Below are positions 54,693 to 64,000 of a DNA stretch of 64,000 nt, piece by piece; position 1 is the first letter of the stretch; each line of letters opens with the position of its first letter. A program made the position numbers and the translations under genes. Source of the DNA: Enterococcus larvae. GTDB lineage: Bacteria; Bacillota; Bacilli; Lactobacillales; Enterococcaceae. The notes below the pieces were generated by a model. The model was not told the origin of the DNA. It was given only the letters and a program-made list of their open reading frames with translations, and searched no databases. Location: positions 310,001 to 374,000 of the forward strand of contig NZ_JAEDXU010000002.1 of NCBI RefSeq assembly GCF_017830045.1, written 5' to 3'.

Positions 54693-56939
54693 TTACAGTT
54701 TGTCGTGTGAAGTTCTTGAAATAACGTCTGCTTGTTGCTCAGGAGTCAAGTCACGGAATTTCACGGCATATCCAGATACGCGGATTGTCAGGTTAGGATA
54801 TTTTTCAGGATTCTTTTGAGCGTCTAACAGTAATTCATTTGTGAATACGTTAACGTTCAAGTGGTATCCGCCATTATCAAAGTATCCGTCCATTACGTTA
54901 CGCAGGTTGTCGATTCTTGTAGAGTCGTCTTTACCTAAACCGCTTGGATTGATTGTTTGTGTATTAGAAATACCATCAAGTGCACATGTGTATTCCAATC
55001 TAGCTGTTGAGTTCAATGATGCTAAAAGACCATTTTTCTCGCCTAGGAATTTACCGTCGCGGTAGCTTGGGTTAGCTCCTGGAGCTAAAGGTTTACCAGC
55101 ACGGCGTCCATCAGGAGTGTTACCAGTTGCTTTACCATAAACAACATTAGACGTGATTGTCAATAATGAAGTTGTTGGGCGAGCATTACGGTAAGTATGC
55201 TGACGTTTGATTTGAGTCATGAAGTACTCAAGAATCCAGTTAGCCATTGCATCTGCTTCTTCGTTGTCGTTTCCGTAAGTTGGGAATTCGTTTTGTGGTA
55301 CATAGTCAACTGCTAATCCATCTTCGTCACGAACAACTTGTACATTACCATGTTTGATAGCCATTACAGAGTCAGCAGCGTGAGAGATACCGGCAATACC
55401 AGTAGCAAACGTACGTTGCAGATCACTGTTCATGAATGCCAATTGAGGCGCTTCATAAGCATATCTGTCATGCATATAATGGATAACATTCAATGTATTT
55501 ACATACAGTTCAGCTAACCAATCCATGATATCTTTGAATCTGTCGATGAACTCATCGTATTCCAATGTTTCGCCAGTCATAGGACGGAACTTAGGAGCAA
55601 CTTGCATCTTAGTCTTTTCATCAACACCACCGTTGATTGCGTAAAGAACAGCTTTAGCCAAGTTTGCACGAGCGCCGAAGAACTGCATATCTTTACCCAT
55701 TACTGTTGCGGATACACAACATGCGATCGCACAGTCATCAGATCCCCAGTTAGCACGTAGTAAGTCATCATTTTCAAACTGGATTGAAGAACTTTGTTTC
55801 GCAATTTTAGAAGCGAATGTTCTGAATCCTTCTGGTAAATGAGAAGAATACAATACAGTCAAGTTTGGCTCAGGAGATGGTCCCATGTTTGTTAATGTAT
55901 GCAGGATACGGAAATCACTCTTAGTTACTAATGAACGTCCGTCAAGTCCCATACCAGCAATAGATAATGTTGCCCAGATTGGGTATCCTGAGAATAATTG
56001 GTTGTATTCAGGCGTACGCGCAAATTTAACCATACGTAGTTTCATGATCAAATGATCGATCATTTCTTGTGCTTCGAATTCAGTGATCGCACCGTTATCA
56101 AGGTCACGTTGAATATAGATATCTAGGAATGCAGAGATACGCCCGATAGACATAGCTGCACCATTTTGTGATTTGATTGCACCAAGGTAACCGAAGTATA
56201 ACCATTGGATTGCTTCTTGAGCGTTAGCAGCTGGTTTAGAAATGTCACAGCCATAAGTCGCAGCCATTTTTTTCAAGTCAGCCATTGCTCTGATTTGTTC
56301 AGAGATTTCTTCTCTTAAACGGATAACATCATCTGTCATCACTTTGTTACCAGTGTTGCTTAAGTCTTTCATTTTTTCTTGCATCAAGCGGTCAATACCG
56401 TAAAGAGCGATACGACGATAGTCACCGATGATACGTCCACGTCCGTAAGCATCTGGAAGACCTGTGATGATTTTATTTTTACGTGCAGCTCTCATTTCTG
56501 GAGTGTAAGCATCGAATACACCTTGGTTATGTGTTTTTCTCCACTCAGTAAAAATTTTAGTCATTTCATCGTCAACTTCAAAACCATTTGAAGTTAAGGA
56601 ATTGTTCGCCATGTTGATTCCGCCGAACGGCATGTAAGCTTGTTTCAATGGTACATCAGTTTGCAGACCAACGATCTTTTCTTCTTCTTCGATCAAGTAG
56701 CCTGGTGCATGTGAAGTAATTGTCGCAGGGATATTTGTATCCATGTCGTACACACCATTTTTCTCATGCTGTACTTCAAATAATTCTTGTAGTTTTGTCC
56801 ATAATTTGTCAGTACTAGGTGCAATCGGTTCTAAGAAACTATCATCACCTGTATATTCTGTATAATTTCGTTGGATAAAATCACGTGTATCAACTGAATG
56901 TTGCCATTTTTCGCCTTTAAAGCCTTTCCATTGCTCCAT
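54693..56939 (-). CDS. pflB: Formate acetyltransferase (pyruvate formate-lyase)
   Basis: 748 residues. The adjacent active-site cysteines are in [15 protein letters not shown] and the glycyl-radical site is in [10 protein letters not shown] near the end. It converts pyruvate and CoA to acetyl-CoA and formate in anaerobic mixed-acid fermentation. ATG start with AAGGAGG. Two palindromes upstream suggest redox or catabolite control. Confidence 0.96.
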   Translation of the reverse strand: MEQWKGFKGEKWQHSVDTRDFIQRNYTEYTGDDSFLEPIAPSTDKLWTKLQELFEVQHEKNGVYDMDTNIPATITSHAPGYLIEEEEKIVGLQTDVPLKQAYMPFGGINMANNSLTSNGFEVDDEMTKIFTEWRKTHNQGVFDAYTPEMRAARKNKIITGLPDAYGRGRIIGDYRRIALYGIDRLMQEKMKDLSNTGNKVMTDDVIRLREEISEQIRAMADLKKMAATYGCDISKPAANAQEAIQWLYFGYLGAIKSQNGAAMSIGRISAFLDIYIQRDLDNGAITEFEAQEMIDHLIMKLRMVKFARTPEYNQLFSGYPIWATLSIAGMGLDGRSLVTKSDFRILHTLTNMGPSPEPNLTVLYSSHLPEGFRTFASKIAKQSSSIQFENDDLLRANWGSDDCAIACCVSATVMGKDMQFFGARANLAKAVLYAINGGVDEKTKMQVAPKFRPMTGETLEYDEFIDRFKDIMDWLAELYVNTLNVIHYMHDRYAYEAPQLAFMNSDLQRTFATGIAGISHAADSVMAIKHGNVQVVRDEDGLAVDYVPQNEFPTYGNDNEEADAMANWILEYFMTQIKRQHTYRNARPTTSLLTITSNVVYGKATGNTPDGRRAGKPLAPGANPSYRDGKFLGEKNGLLASLNSTARLEYTCALDGISNTQTINPSGLGKDDSTRIDNLRNVMDGYFDNGGYHLNVNVFTNELLLDAQKNPEKYPNLTIRVSGYAVKFRDLTPEQQADVISRTSHDKL

Positions 56940-56960
56940 GTTGTGCCTCCTTAAAATATG

Positions 56961-57006
56961 CTGTTAACAAACTATAACAGCTTTATGTGACAAGTATAAC
57001 ACATAA
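56961..57006 (-). promoter_or_regulatory. Two palindromes upstream of pflB
   Basis: CTGTTA-n8-TAACAG (56961-56980) and TTATGTG-n10-CACATAA (56983-57006). The first resembles Rex-type sites containing GTTAACA; the second resembles a CRP/FNR-type site (TGTGA-n6-TAACA). Confidence 0.45.
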
Positions 57007-57160
57007 TCGATTTTATGCAAGCCTTTACTTGTTATATTTTTCCTTATTTATGATAATATTTATAAAAAGCTCCGATTATTGTTGATATTACAGCGTTCTA
57101 ATTTCGTGAACATTTTCACTTAATTTGTTTCTAATAAATTTCATCTGTTTTTTTCTGTTT

Positions 57161-57201
57161 AAAAAACACCCCAAACTGTACTAATACAGTTTGGGGTGTT
57201 T
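57161..57201 (-). terminator. Terminator after parC
   Basis: AAACACCCCAAACTGTA and TACAGTTTGGGGTGTTT form a perfect 17-bp stem with a T run on the minus strand. Confidence 0.92.
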
Positions 57202-57208
57202 CATAATT

Positions 57209-59674
57209 TTATAGAACAGCGTCGCCTTCTATTTCAAGATTGACCAGCTGATGAACTTCAGCAATGCCTACCTCTTCTTTTTCATTAATAACAAATGAAC
57301 CATTTGAGCTGCGGTCATTTATCGGTGCATTTGCTGAATCAATGAGCAGTCGTGTGCCTTTTTGTGTAACTAGGAGAAGCTGTTTCTCCTTCTGACTTTC
57401 GCTCATGAAAATCACTCGATGCGGATTGCTCTTCAGCTCTCTAAGAACCATCAACCCTCGCTTCGCACGCCCCAGCTGATTCAGCTCTTGTGCAAGCATA
57501 CGCTTCATACTTCCTCTTTGAGTAAGGATTGTGATTGGTGTATCGCCTTCTTTGTATACAAGCAAACCGTTCACAACAAAATCATTTTCTTTAAGATTCA
57601 TGGATTTAACACCGGCAGCCTTCGCTCCCACTACAGGAACTTCTTCCAGCGAATAGCGCAAACCAAAGCCTCTGTGACTAACAAGGAATATATCCCATAG
57701 CTCTTGATCGCTTACCAAAGTAACATTCACGATTTCATCACTGTCGGATTTTAGCTTCATGCATGAGGCTGGACGGCTGCGATATGTTCGCCATGGCTCG
57801 AAATCAGACATCTTCGTCTGCTTGATCATCCCTTCTCTGGACATAAACACAAAGGTAGCCGCAGGATTGATTTCTTTATAGGTATAAACAGCAATAATCG
57901 ACTCATCGATTGCCATACCTCCGATTGTCTGAGAAATATGCTCTCCAATATCCTTCCATCTCAAATCAGGAAGCTCATGGATTGGACGATAAATGACATT
58001 CGCCTTATTTGTGATCAACAGTAAATGATCCAAAGTATTAGCTGCTCCCACAAAAATCGGGAAGTCCCCTTCCTTCATCCCCAGTTCATCCGGTTTTGAA
58101 GCAGAATAAGAACGAACGCTGCTTCGCTTCACATAGCCTTCTTGAGTTACTGAAACAACAACATCTTCCTGAGTAACCAGAACTTCGGTTTCAATCTTGA
58201 TTTCTTCAATTTCGTCTTCGATTTTTGTCATTCGTTGTGAGCTGTATTGTTTCTTCACTTCACGCAATTCCTTTTTCATAACGAAAAGAAGCTTCTTCTC
58301 ATCATTCAAAATACTTGTCAGCTCAGCAACTTCCTCATTCAAAGCCTGTGCCTCTGCTTCCAATTGTGTGATATCTGTATTAGTCAAACGATAAAGCTGT
58401 AACGTGACGATTGCTTCAGCCTGTGCTTCAGAAAAAGCAAATTCATTGACCAGATTGTCCTTGGCATTCTTTTTATCTTTACTTCCTCGAATCGTTGCAA
58501 TCACCTGATCCAAGATTGATAATGCTTTGATCAAACCTTCAACGATATGCTGACGCTTTTTCGCTTTTTCAAGCTCAAAACGGCTGCGATTTGTAATCAC
58601 TTCTTTTCGATGAGTGATATAGCTCTCAAGAATTCGCAGCAGACCAACTTGATGTGGTGTCATTTTGTCGATAGCAACCATGTTGAAGTTATAATTGATT
58701 TGCAGCTCAGTGTTTTTGAAAAGATAGTTCAGGATTCCTTCTGCATTGGCATCCTTTTTAAGTTCAACCACCATTTGCAGACCTGTTCTATCTGATTCAT
58801 CTCTGACTTCAGCAATACCATCAATTTTTTTGCTTAAACGGATTTCATCAATTTTTTTGACCAATACAGCTTTATTGACCTCATATGGGATCTCTGAAAC
58901 AACAATTTGCTGTTTTCCGCCTTTGATGTCTTCAATTTTTGTCTTCGAGCGTAGGATGACTTTTCCTTTTCCAGTCTCATAGGCCTTTTTGATTTCTTCT
59001 TTTCCTTGAAGAATCCCTCCCGTTGGGAAATCGGGACCCGGAATGTATTCCATCAACTTATCCAAAGTGGCTTTTGGGTGATCAATCAAATAAATTGTCC
59101 CATCAATAACCTCTTCAAGATTGTGCGGTGGTATTTCTGTAGCATAACCGGCAGAGATTCCTGTTGAACCATTGACCAGCAAATTAGGATATCTAGCTGG
59201 GAGAACAGTCGGTTCTTTTTCTGTGTCATCAAAGTTCCAGACAAAATCAACGGTTTCCTTCTCGATGTCCTGCAGCATTTCTCCGCTCAGCTTTGATAGT
59301 CGAGCTTCCGTATAACGCATTGCTGCGGGCGGATCACCGTCCATACTTCCGTTGTTTCCGTGCATCTCAATCAAAACTTCTCTAAGCTTCCAATCCTGAC
59401 TAAGACGTACCATTGCTTCATAGATACTACTGTCACCATGGGGATGATAGTTACCCATGATATTCCCAACAGACTTAGCTGATTTTCTAAATCCCTTGTC
59501 AAAGGTATTTCCATCTTTATTCATTGAAAAAAGAATTCTTCGTTGAACCGGCTTCAAGCCGTCGCGAATATCCGGTAATGCTCTTTCCTGAATAATATAT
59601 TTGGAATAGCGGCCAAAACGGTCGCCCATTACTTCTTCAAGAGTCAGCTCTTGAATTTCCTGACGTGTATCCAA
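57209..59674 (-). CDS. parC: DNA topoisomerase IV subunit A
   Basis: 821 residues from a TTG at 59674, chosen because AAAGGAG lies 9 bp upstream; the first in-frame TTG (59683) abuts the ribosome site and is too close. The breakage-rejoining tyrosine is in AAMRYTEARLSK. The quinolone region HPHGDSSIYEAM keeps the wild-type Ser and Glu. The C-terminal half has the beta-propeller repeats. With ParE it decatenates daughter chromosomes. It is preceded by a 473-bp gap filled with tandem structured repeats. Confidence 0.94.
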   Translation of the reverse strand: MDTRQEIQELTLEEVMGDRFGRYSKYIIQERALPDIRDGLKPVQRRILFSMNKDGNTFDKGFRKSAKSVGNIMGNYHPHGDSSIYEAMVRLSQDWKLREVLIEMHGNNGSMDGDPPAAMRYTEARLSKLSGEMLQDIEKETVDFVWNFDDTEKEPTVLPARYPNLLVNGSTGISAGYATEIPPHNLEEVIDGTIYLIDHPKATLDKLMEYIPGPDFPTGGILQGKEEIKKAYETGKGKVILRSKTKIEDIKGGKQQIVVSEIPYEVNKAVLVKKIDEIRLSKKIDGIAEVRDESDRTGLQMVVELKKDANAEGILNYLFKNTELQINYNFNMVAIDKMTPHQVGLLRILESYITHRKEVITNRSRFELEKAKKRQHIVEGLIKALSILDQVIATIRGSKDKKNAKDNLVNEFAFSEAQAEAIVTLQLYRLTNTDITQLEAEAQALNEEVAELTSILNDEKKLLFVMKKELREVKKQYSSQRMTKIEDEIEEIKIETEVLVTQEDVVVSVTQEGYVKRSSVRSYSASKPDELGMKEGDFPIFVGAANTLDHLLLITNKANVIYRPIHELPDLRWKDIGEHISQTIGGMAIDESIIAVYTYKEINPAATFVFMSREGMIKQTKMSDFEPWRTYRSRPASCMKLKSDSDEIVNVTLVSDQELWDIFLVSHRGFGLRYSLEEVPVVGAKAAGVKSMNLKENDFVVNGLLVYKEGDTPITILTQRGSMKRMLAQELNQLGRAKRGLMVLRELKSNPHRVIFMSESQKEKQLLLVTQKGTRLLIDSANAPINDRSSNGSFVINEKEEVGIAEVHQLVNLEIEGDAVL

Positions 59675-59682
59675 AACCGTCA

Positions 59683-60032
59683 ACTCCTTTTGTTCTTTGT
59701 GGAAACTAGCCAGGTAACTATCTAGTTTCTCTATTTTGGAGGTCCGATGTCCTCTATCTCTAGGTTCTTTTCTATACTAGAATAGAGGCACTCCTTTATG
59801 TTGTTGAGGAAATCAGTCAGGTAACTTCCTGATTTCTCCATTTTTGAGGTCCGATGTCCATTATTTCTAGATGTTCCTACACCAGAATAATGGCACTCCT
59901 TTTATTCTTAGTAGAAACCAGATAGCTATCTAGTTTCTACATTTTGGAGGTCCAGTGTTCATTATCTCTAGATGTTCCTATACCAGAGTAATGGTCCCTT
60001 TTGTTCTTAGTTAGAAACCGGTCAGATAATAA
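59683..60032 (-). repeat. Three and a bit tandem ~105-bp repeats in the parC leader
   Basis: Units at 59683-59789, 59790-59894, 59895-59994 and a partial copy to 60032. Each carries GAGGTCC, two stem-loops and an ACTCC that is the complement of a ribosome site; the first copy supplies the parC ribosome site. Stems covary: GAAACTAG/CTAGTTTC in unit 1 against GAAATCAG/CTGATTTC in unit 2, and CCTCTAT/ATAGAGG against CCATTAT/ATAATGG. No long ORF runs through it. Confidence 0.8.
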
Positions 60033-60101
60033 CTTTGTCATAGCACAAAGCGATCTGTGGGAGGGTTGCTCCAGTTTTTTGGGATTTCTTTATTCTAGTG
60101 G

Positions 60102-60133
60102 TGTACATGAAAATGTTTAGCTCTTCATGTACA
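60102..60133. repeat. Perfect 10-bp inverted repeat after parE
   Basis: TGTACATGAA (60102-60111) and TTCATGTACA (60124-60133), 24 bp past the parE stop. No T run follows on the minus strand, so it is more like an RNA-processing or stabilising hairpin than a terminator; parE and parC may share a transcript. Confidence 0.6.
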
Positions 60134-60157
60134 ACTACGATTTAAACTTAGAATAGT

Positions 60158-62203
60158 CTATTCTATATCAAACAAAGAGATTTCTTCGCTGGTTGCTGCT
60201 TCTGTTTCAGCTATTTCTTCTGTTGGTTGGGCAGCGATCGCTGTTTCTTCGTCTTGCTTATCAAGGATGCTTCCTTCTTCTTCCATGGTAAACTGTACGT
60301 GTTTTTCAATCCATTCACGCCTTGGTGCTACTTTATCCCCCATCAATGTGCTAACGCGTCGTTCCGCTTTATCATCTTCATCGATGTTTACTCGAATCAG
60401 CGTTCTTGTTTCAGGGTTCATTGTTGTTTCCCACAATTGGTCGGCATTCATTTCACCCAGCCCTTTGTAGCGCTGCAGCATATAGCCTTTTCCAATTTTT
60501 TTCGTTGCAGCTTCTAGCTCATCATCTGTCCATGCATATTCAAGAACTTCTTTTTTGCCGGAGCCTTTTGATACTTTATATAAAGGAGGTAAAGCAATAT
60601 ACACCTTACCAGCTTTAATCAGCTGCTTCATGTAGCGATAGAAAAATGTCAGAAGAAGTACTTGGATATGGGCACCATCGGTATCCGCATCGGTCATGAT
60701 AATGACTTTATCGTAGTTGCAGTCCTCAACAGAAAACTCAGCACCAACGCCGGCACCAATCGTATAAATCATTGTGTTGATTTCTTCATTCTTGAGAATA
60801 TCCTGCATTTTCGCTTTCTCAGTGTTCAACACTTTTCCTCGCAATGGCAGGATAGCTTGGAATTTTCTATCTCGTCCTTGCTTCGCTGAACCACCGGCAG
60901 AATCTCCCTCCACCAGATACAATTCATTCTTCTTCGGGTTTCGTGATTGTGCTGGAGTCAGCTTCCCTGACAACAGCGACTCACCCTTTTTCTTTTTCTT
61001 GCCGTTTCGGCTTTCTTCTCTTGCCTTACGTGCAGCCTCTCTTGCTTCACGAGCTTTGATAGCTTTACGGATCAGCATTTGGCTCATATCATTGTTTTCC
61101 TGCAGATAGAACACCATCTGCTCTCCTACAGCGGTATCTACAGCATTCCGAGCTAAAGGAGTACCTAGTTTTTCCTTTGTCTGTCCTTCAAACTGAAGCA
61201 GATTTTCAGGGACACGAATAGATAGAATAGCAGCTAAGCCCTCACGGAAATCACTGCCCTCTAAATTCTTGTCCTTTTCTTTCAATAAGCCAACTTTTCT
61301 CGCATACTCATTGTAGGCTTTAGTCATGGACATCTTCATACCGACTTCGTGTGTTCCGCCGTCTTTTGTACGAACGTTATTTACAAAGGATAGAACATTT
61401 TCAGAGAAGCCATCATTATACTGATAAGCCAATTCCACTTCAATGCCGTCTTTTTCTCCAGAGAAATAAACGACAGGAGTCAGAGAATCCTTATCTTCAT
61501 TTAGATATTCAACAAACTCTTTGATTCCTTCTTCATAATGAAATACTTCTTCCTTCGGTTCATCTTCTCTCAAATCAGCCAAGATGATTCTGACGCCTCG
61601 CAGAAGGAAAGCGGACTCTCTTAAACGCCCGGCAAGTGTTTCGTAAGAAAATTTAGTTGTTGAAAAGATGCTGGCATCTGGAAGAAAAGTTACTGTTGTC
61701 CCATTTTTCTTTCTGGTTTTCCCGATTTTCTTCAATGTACCAACAGGTTTTCCACCATTTTCAAATCGTTCCATATATTCAACGCCATCTCGAACAATGC
61801 GGACCTCTAGCCATTCAGATAAAGCATTTACCACACTGGCACCTACTCCATGGAGGCCGCCGGAGGTTTTATAACCACCTTGTCCGAATTTACCACCCGC
61901 ATGCAGAACAGTAAAAATCACCTGAACTGTAGGTATTCCTGAAGCATGCATACCTACTGGCATCCCACGTCCGGAGTCCGCTACCGTCAGACTGTTATCC
62001 TTATTGATCGTAACCTTGATCTCTTCACCATATCCGGAAAGAGCTTCATCGACTGCATTGTCGACAATTTCATATACCAGATGGTGCAAGCCGCGACTAT
62101 CTGTTGAGCCGATATACATTCCCGGCCGTTTTCTAACAGCTTCAAGGCCTTCTAAAACCTGAATAGATGAATCATTATATTCATTCTTTACCTTTTTTAC
62201 CAA
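60158..62203 (-). CDS. parE: DNA topoisomerase IV subunit B
   Basis: 681 residues. Start is TTG at 62203 with AAGGAG 8 bp upstream. GHKL ATPase motifs (EIVDNAVDEAL, DSGRGMPVG, GLHGVGASVVN), the TOPRIM motif EGDSAGGSAKQGRD and the metal site DADTDGAH are all present. It is ParE rather than GyrB because ParC follows and recF/gyrA do not. It hydrolyses ATP for strand passage in topoisomerase IV. Confidence 0.94.
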   Translation of the reverse strand: MVKKVKNEYNDSSIQVLEGLEAVRKRPGMYIGSTDSRGLHHLVYEIVDNAVDEALSGYGEEIKVTINKDNSLTVADSGRGMPVGMHASGIPTVQVIFTVLHAGGKFGQGGYKTSGGLHGVGASVVNALSEWLEVRIVRDGVEYMERFENGGKPVGTLKKIGKTRKKNGTTVTFLPDASIFSTTKFSYETLAGRLRESAFLLRGVRIILADLREDEPKEEVFHYEEGIKEFVEYLNEDKDSLTPVVYFSGEKDGIEVELAYQYNDGFSENVLSFVNNVRTKDGGTHEVGMKMSMTKAYNEYARKVGLLKEKDKNLEGSDFREGLAAILSIRVPENLLQFEGQTKEKLGTPLARNAVDTAVGEQMVFYLQENNDMSQMLIRKAIKAREAREAARKAREESRNGKKKKKGESLLSGKLTPAQSRNPKKNELYLVEGDSAGGSAKQGRDRKFQAILPLRGKVLNTEKAKMQDILKNEEINTMIYTIGAGVGAEFSVEDCNYDKVIIMTDADTDGAHIQVLLLTFFYRYMKQLIKAGKVYIALPPLYKVSKGSGKKEVLEYAWTDDELEAATKKIGKGYMLQRYKGLGEMNADQLWETTMNPETRTLIRVNIDEDDKAERRVSTLMGDKVAPRREWIEKHVQFTMEEEGSILDKQDEETAIAAQPTEEIAETEAATSEEISLFDIE

Positions 62204-62275
62204 AGAAAAAACTCCTTATACTTGGATTCTCATAGCATTCAAGCCACATCATTACAATAATACTCTAAAAGCTCT

Positions 62276-62312
62276 CAAAAAAAAAGAGCTTTCCGTTCGG
62301 GCTGCTCTTTCT
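62276..62312 (-). terminator. Terminator after the CoA-binding protein gene
   Basis: AAAGAGC and GCTCTTT with an inner GCC/GG pairing, followed on the minus strand by nine T, between this gene and parE. Confidence 0.8.
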
Positions 62313-62328
62313 TAATAATATACGCAAA

Positions 62329-62754
62329 TTAAGAAGACATTTTTGCAAGCTCAATTTTAATACAACGGTTCATGATGATATCATGTCTGCCGGCATTTTT
62401 CAACAGCTCTGCTGCCTGTTCGCTCTCTAAGCCCAATTGAGCCCAAAAAACGTGTGCATCTGTTTTCAAAAATTCTTCAGCAACCTCTGGAAGAAATTCA
62501 CTTCTTCTAAAAACATCAACAATATCGATTTTTCCTGGAACGGACATCAAGTCCGGATATACCTTTTCGCCTAGAATTTCCTGCCCTGCTAATACAGGAT
62601 TCACAGGTATGATTTCATAGCCCTTGTTTTGAAGCAGCTCAGCAATTTGATAGCTGGTACGTTCTTCTTTGTTGCTTAACCCTACAACTGCGATCCGCTT
62701 TGCTTCTCTCAAATAGGAAAAAATCTGTTCATCTGTTGGATTTTGGAATATCAT
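62329..62754 (-). CDS. CoA-binding domain protein (YccU/YneT type)
   Basis: 141 residues with a Rossmann-like CoA-binding fold: IAVVGLSNKEERTSYQIAE at the start, GYEIIPVNP and VDVFRRSEF later. The family (CoA_binding_2) binds CoA in crystal structures, but a reaction is unknown. It commonly lies beside parE in enterococci and streptococci. ATG start; single gene. Confidence 0.88.
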   Translation of the reverse strand: MIFQNPTDEQIFSYLREAKRIAVVGLSNKEERTSYQIAELLQNKGYEIIPVNPVLAGQEILGEKVYPDLMSVPGKIDIVDVFRRSEFLPEVAEEFLKTDAHVFWAQLGLESEQAAELLKNAGRHDIIMNRCIKIELAKMSS

Positions 62755-63053
62755 GATATAACCCCCTGTTTTTCTTGATATTTATGAATGTATTCCTTTA
62801 CTGGTTCTTGTCAACATATACTAAGATAGCATTTTTTTCTGATTTTGAAAATGATTTCCTTCTTTTTTAGCATATATAGTACTATTCATTCCTTAGAAAG
62901 CTGGCTCTTTTTCACGATCAGAATGCCCTTGCTGACAGGAATCTGTCGATGATCAATTAACCCAACTCCTCTTCCTTGAAAAATTCATGATTGTTCCTGA
63001 AAATTTTTCATGATAAAATGGGGATTAGTTTGAATAAAGAAAGGGGCAAAAAC

Positions 63054-63683
63054 ATGAAAGTAGCACTATTACTAGTCATTGCCTATCTATTAGGCTCTAT
63101 TCCTTCAGGAGTATGGGTCGGGAAATTATTTTTTAATAAAGACATTCGCCAGTTCGGAAGCAACAGTACAGGAACAACAAATACATTTCGGGTTTTAGGA
63201 AAGAAAGCCGGGATTGCAGTATTGCTGATGGACATTTTAAAAGGAACTTTGGCTACCTGCCTCCCTATGATTTTCTCACTCTCTGTTAACCCGCTTATCT
63301 TTGGGGTTGCGGCTGTTTTAGGGCATACCTTCCCTGTTTTCGCTAAATTCAAAGGTGGTAAAGCCGTTGCAACAAGTGCTGGAATGATTTTAGGCTACAG
63401 TCCTCTGTTTTTCGTTTACTCGGCTTCAATTTTTGTTATCACTTTGCTTGTATCTAGTATGGTCAGTGTTACCAGCATGGTGAGTGCTGTGTTGATTACA
63501 CTTTCTACTATTATTCTACCTTTTATCTGGCCAGCAGTCTTACCGCACTTCGATTGGCTTCTGACAGCAATTGCAGCTGGTTTGACAGTCTTCATTTTTA
63601 TTAGACATAAAGAGAATATCAGCCGGATTAAAAATGGAACAGAGAATAAAGTGCCGTTTGGGCTTAATAAGAAAAAAGAATAA
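63054..63683 (+). CDS. plsY: Acyl-phosphate:glycerol-3-phosphate acyltransferase
   Basis: 209 residues from the ATG at 63054 (AAAGGGG upstream; an earlier frame start is not supported). Several membrane helices and the three PlsY loops: [22 protein letters not shown] and [12 protein letters not shown]. It transfers an acyl chain from acyl-phosphate to glycerol-3-phosphate in the first membrane step of phospholipid synthesis. It reads away from parE, as in many Firmicutes. Confidence 0.95.
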   Translation: MKVALLLVIAYLLGSIPSGVWVGKLFFNKDIRQFGSNSTGTTNTFRVLGKKAGIAVLLMDILKGTLATCLPMIFSLSVNPLIFGVAAVLGHTFPVFAKFKGGKAVATSAGMILGYSPLFFVYSASIFVITLLVSSMVSVTSMVSAVLITLSTIILPFIWPAVLPHFDWLLTAIAAGLTVFIFIRHKENISRIKNGTENKVPFGLNKKKE

Positions 63684-63695
63684 CGAAGCTTTATA

Positions 63696-63748
63696 CTGCC
63701 TCCTGAAGGTCGTGCATACTAGCCGATCTCTAGGAGGCAGATTTTTTT
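63696..63748. terminator. Terminator after plsY
   Basis: CTGCCTCCT and AGGAGGCAG form the stem, followed by seven T. Confidence 0.85.
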
Positions 63749-63762
63749 CTTCGTTACTCTTT

Positions 63763-64000
63763 TTATTTTACATGGATTGCATAATTTGTTTTGAAAAGCC
63801 CTTCTGGCGCTAAGCGATTGATAGCGAACTTTTTGATTAGCTCTCCGGTACTACCCACTTTATCAGCGATTCCCCACCAAGGCTCAATACAGACGAAAGG
63901 AGCTTCGACCCCATATGGAGACCAAATACCGACAAAAGGAATATCATCATAGCTTAAGCTAACACTATGCTTGCTCTTATCACTTTTGAAGGAAATCTCA
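63763..64000 (-). CDS. Aldose 1-epimerase family protein, 5' partial
   Basis: Only the last 78 codons are inside the window; the start is beyond the right edge. The translated end includes GIWSPYGVEAPFVCIEPWWG, typical of the aldose epimerase (GalM-like/YihR-like) family, in which the glutamate of EPWWG is the conserved catalytic base. It would interconvert anomers of a hexose or hexose phosphate. Confidence 0.8.
   Translation of the reverse strand, partial: EISFKSDKSKHSVSLSYDDIPFVGIWSPYGVEAPFVCIEPWWGIADKVGSTGELIKKFAINRLAPEGLFKTNYAIHVK

Noticed and set aside
59684-59743. Occlusion of the parC ribosome site by the upstream CCTCC in the same repeat
   Set aside because: Only four base pairs are possible and the second unit keeps just three; too weak to claim.
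59683-60032. CRISPR array or tandem coding repeats in the parE-parC gap
   Set aside because: Units are about 105 bp, with no short direct repeats and unique spacers, no cas genes, and no open frame; paired-base changes favour an RNA element.

Overview
This window looks like a piece of a low-GC Firmicute chromosome, most probably an Enterococcus. Clues are the block pflB-pflA-ppaC-DUF1803, the parE/parC pair beside a CoA-binding protein and plsY, a FabI gene with a FabT-type operator, and the strength of the Shine-Dalgarno sites. The species cannot be named from the sequence alone.

The window appears to straddle the replication terminus. A 28-bp sequence at 13654-13681 matches the Bacillus subtilis dif site at all but two positions as I recall it. 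Almost all genes to its left are on + and almost all to its right on -, as expected where two forks meet.

Left arm (1-13.5 kb), accessory stress genes: a partial GNAT acetyltransferase, a P1B-4 metal ATPase, an APH(2'')-like phosphotransferase, a B3/B4 tRNA-editing-like protein behind a leader peptide and switchable hairpins, a MarR/NmrA pair, an HxlR regulator with an alkylsulfatase-like hydrolase and a dehydrogenase, a flavodoxin lipoprotein, an SdpR/SdpI immunity pair, and an arsR-acr3-arsC operon.

Centre (14-44 kb): a nonribosomal peptide locus read on -. Two giant synthetases (3245 and about 4052 residues; six adenylation domains) are followed by a type II thioesterase and a complete IspH. 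A Sfp-type phosphopantetheinyl transferase is divergent from the synthetases, and beyond it lies a MacB-like ABC exporter. FabI faces IspH on the dif side. From domain order the product should be a hexapeptide-sized molecule: an unusual starter (first A domain lacks the Asp that binds the alpha-amino group), an Ile/Val-like residue, a hydrophobic residue, then three copies of one monomer, the middle one epimerised. The first synthetase ends in an epimerisation-like domain that has lost its catalytic motif; the second ends in a condensation-type release domain rather than a fused thioesterase.

Right arm (44.5-64 kb), mostly core: an unknown 347-aa protein, a histidine phosphatase, a MutS2-like ATPase without Smr behind a leader ORF and terminator (probable attenuator), a uracil-DNA-glycosylase-like protein, DUF2179/DUF5698 and EIIB-like proteins, DUF1803, ppaC, pflA, pflB, parC, parE, a CoA-binding protein, plsY and a partial aldose epimerase. 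The parE-parC gap holds three tandem ~105-bp repeats whose stem-loops show compensatory base changes, so they probably form a structured RNA leader for parC.

I saw no tRNA, rRNA, CRISPR array, transposase or prophage gene.
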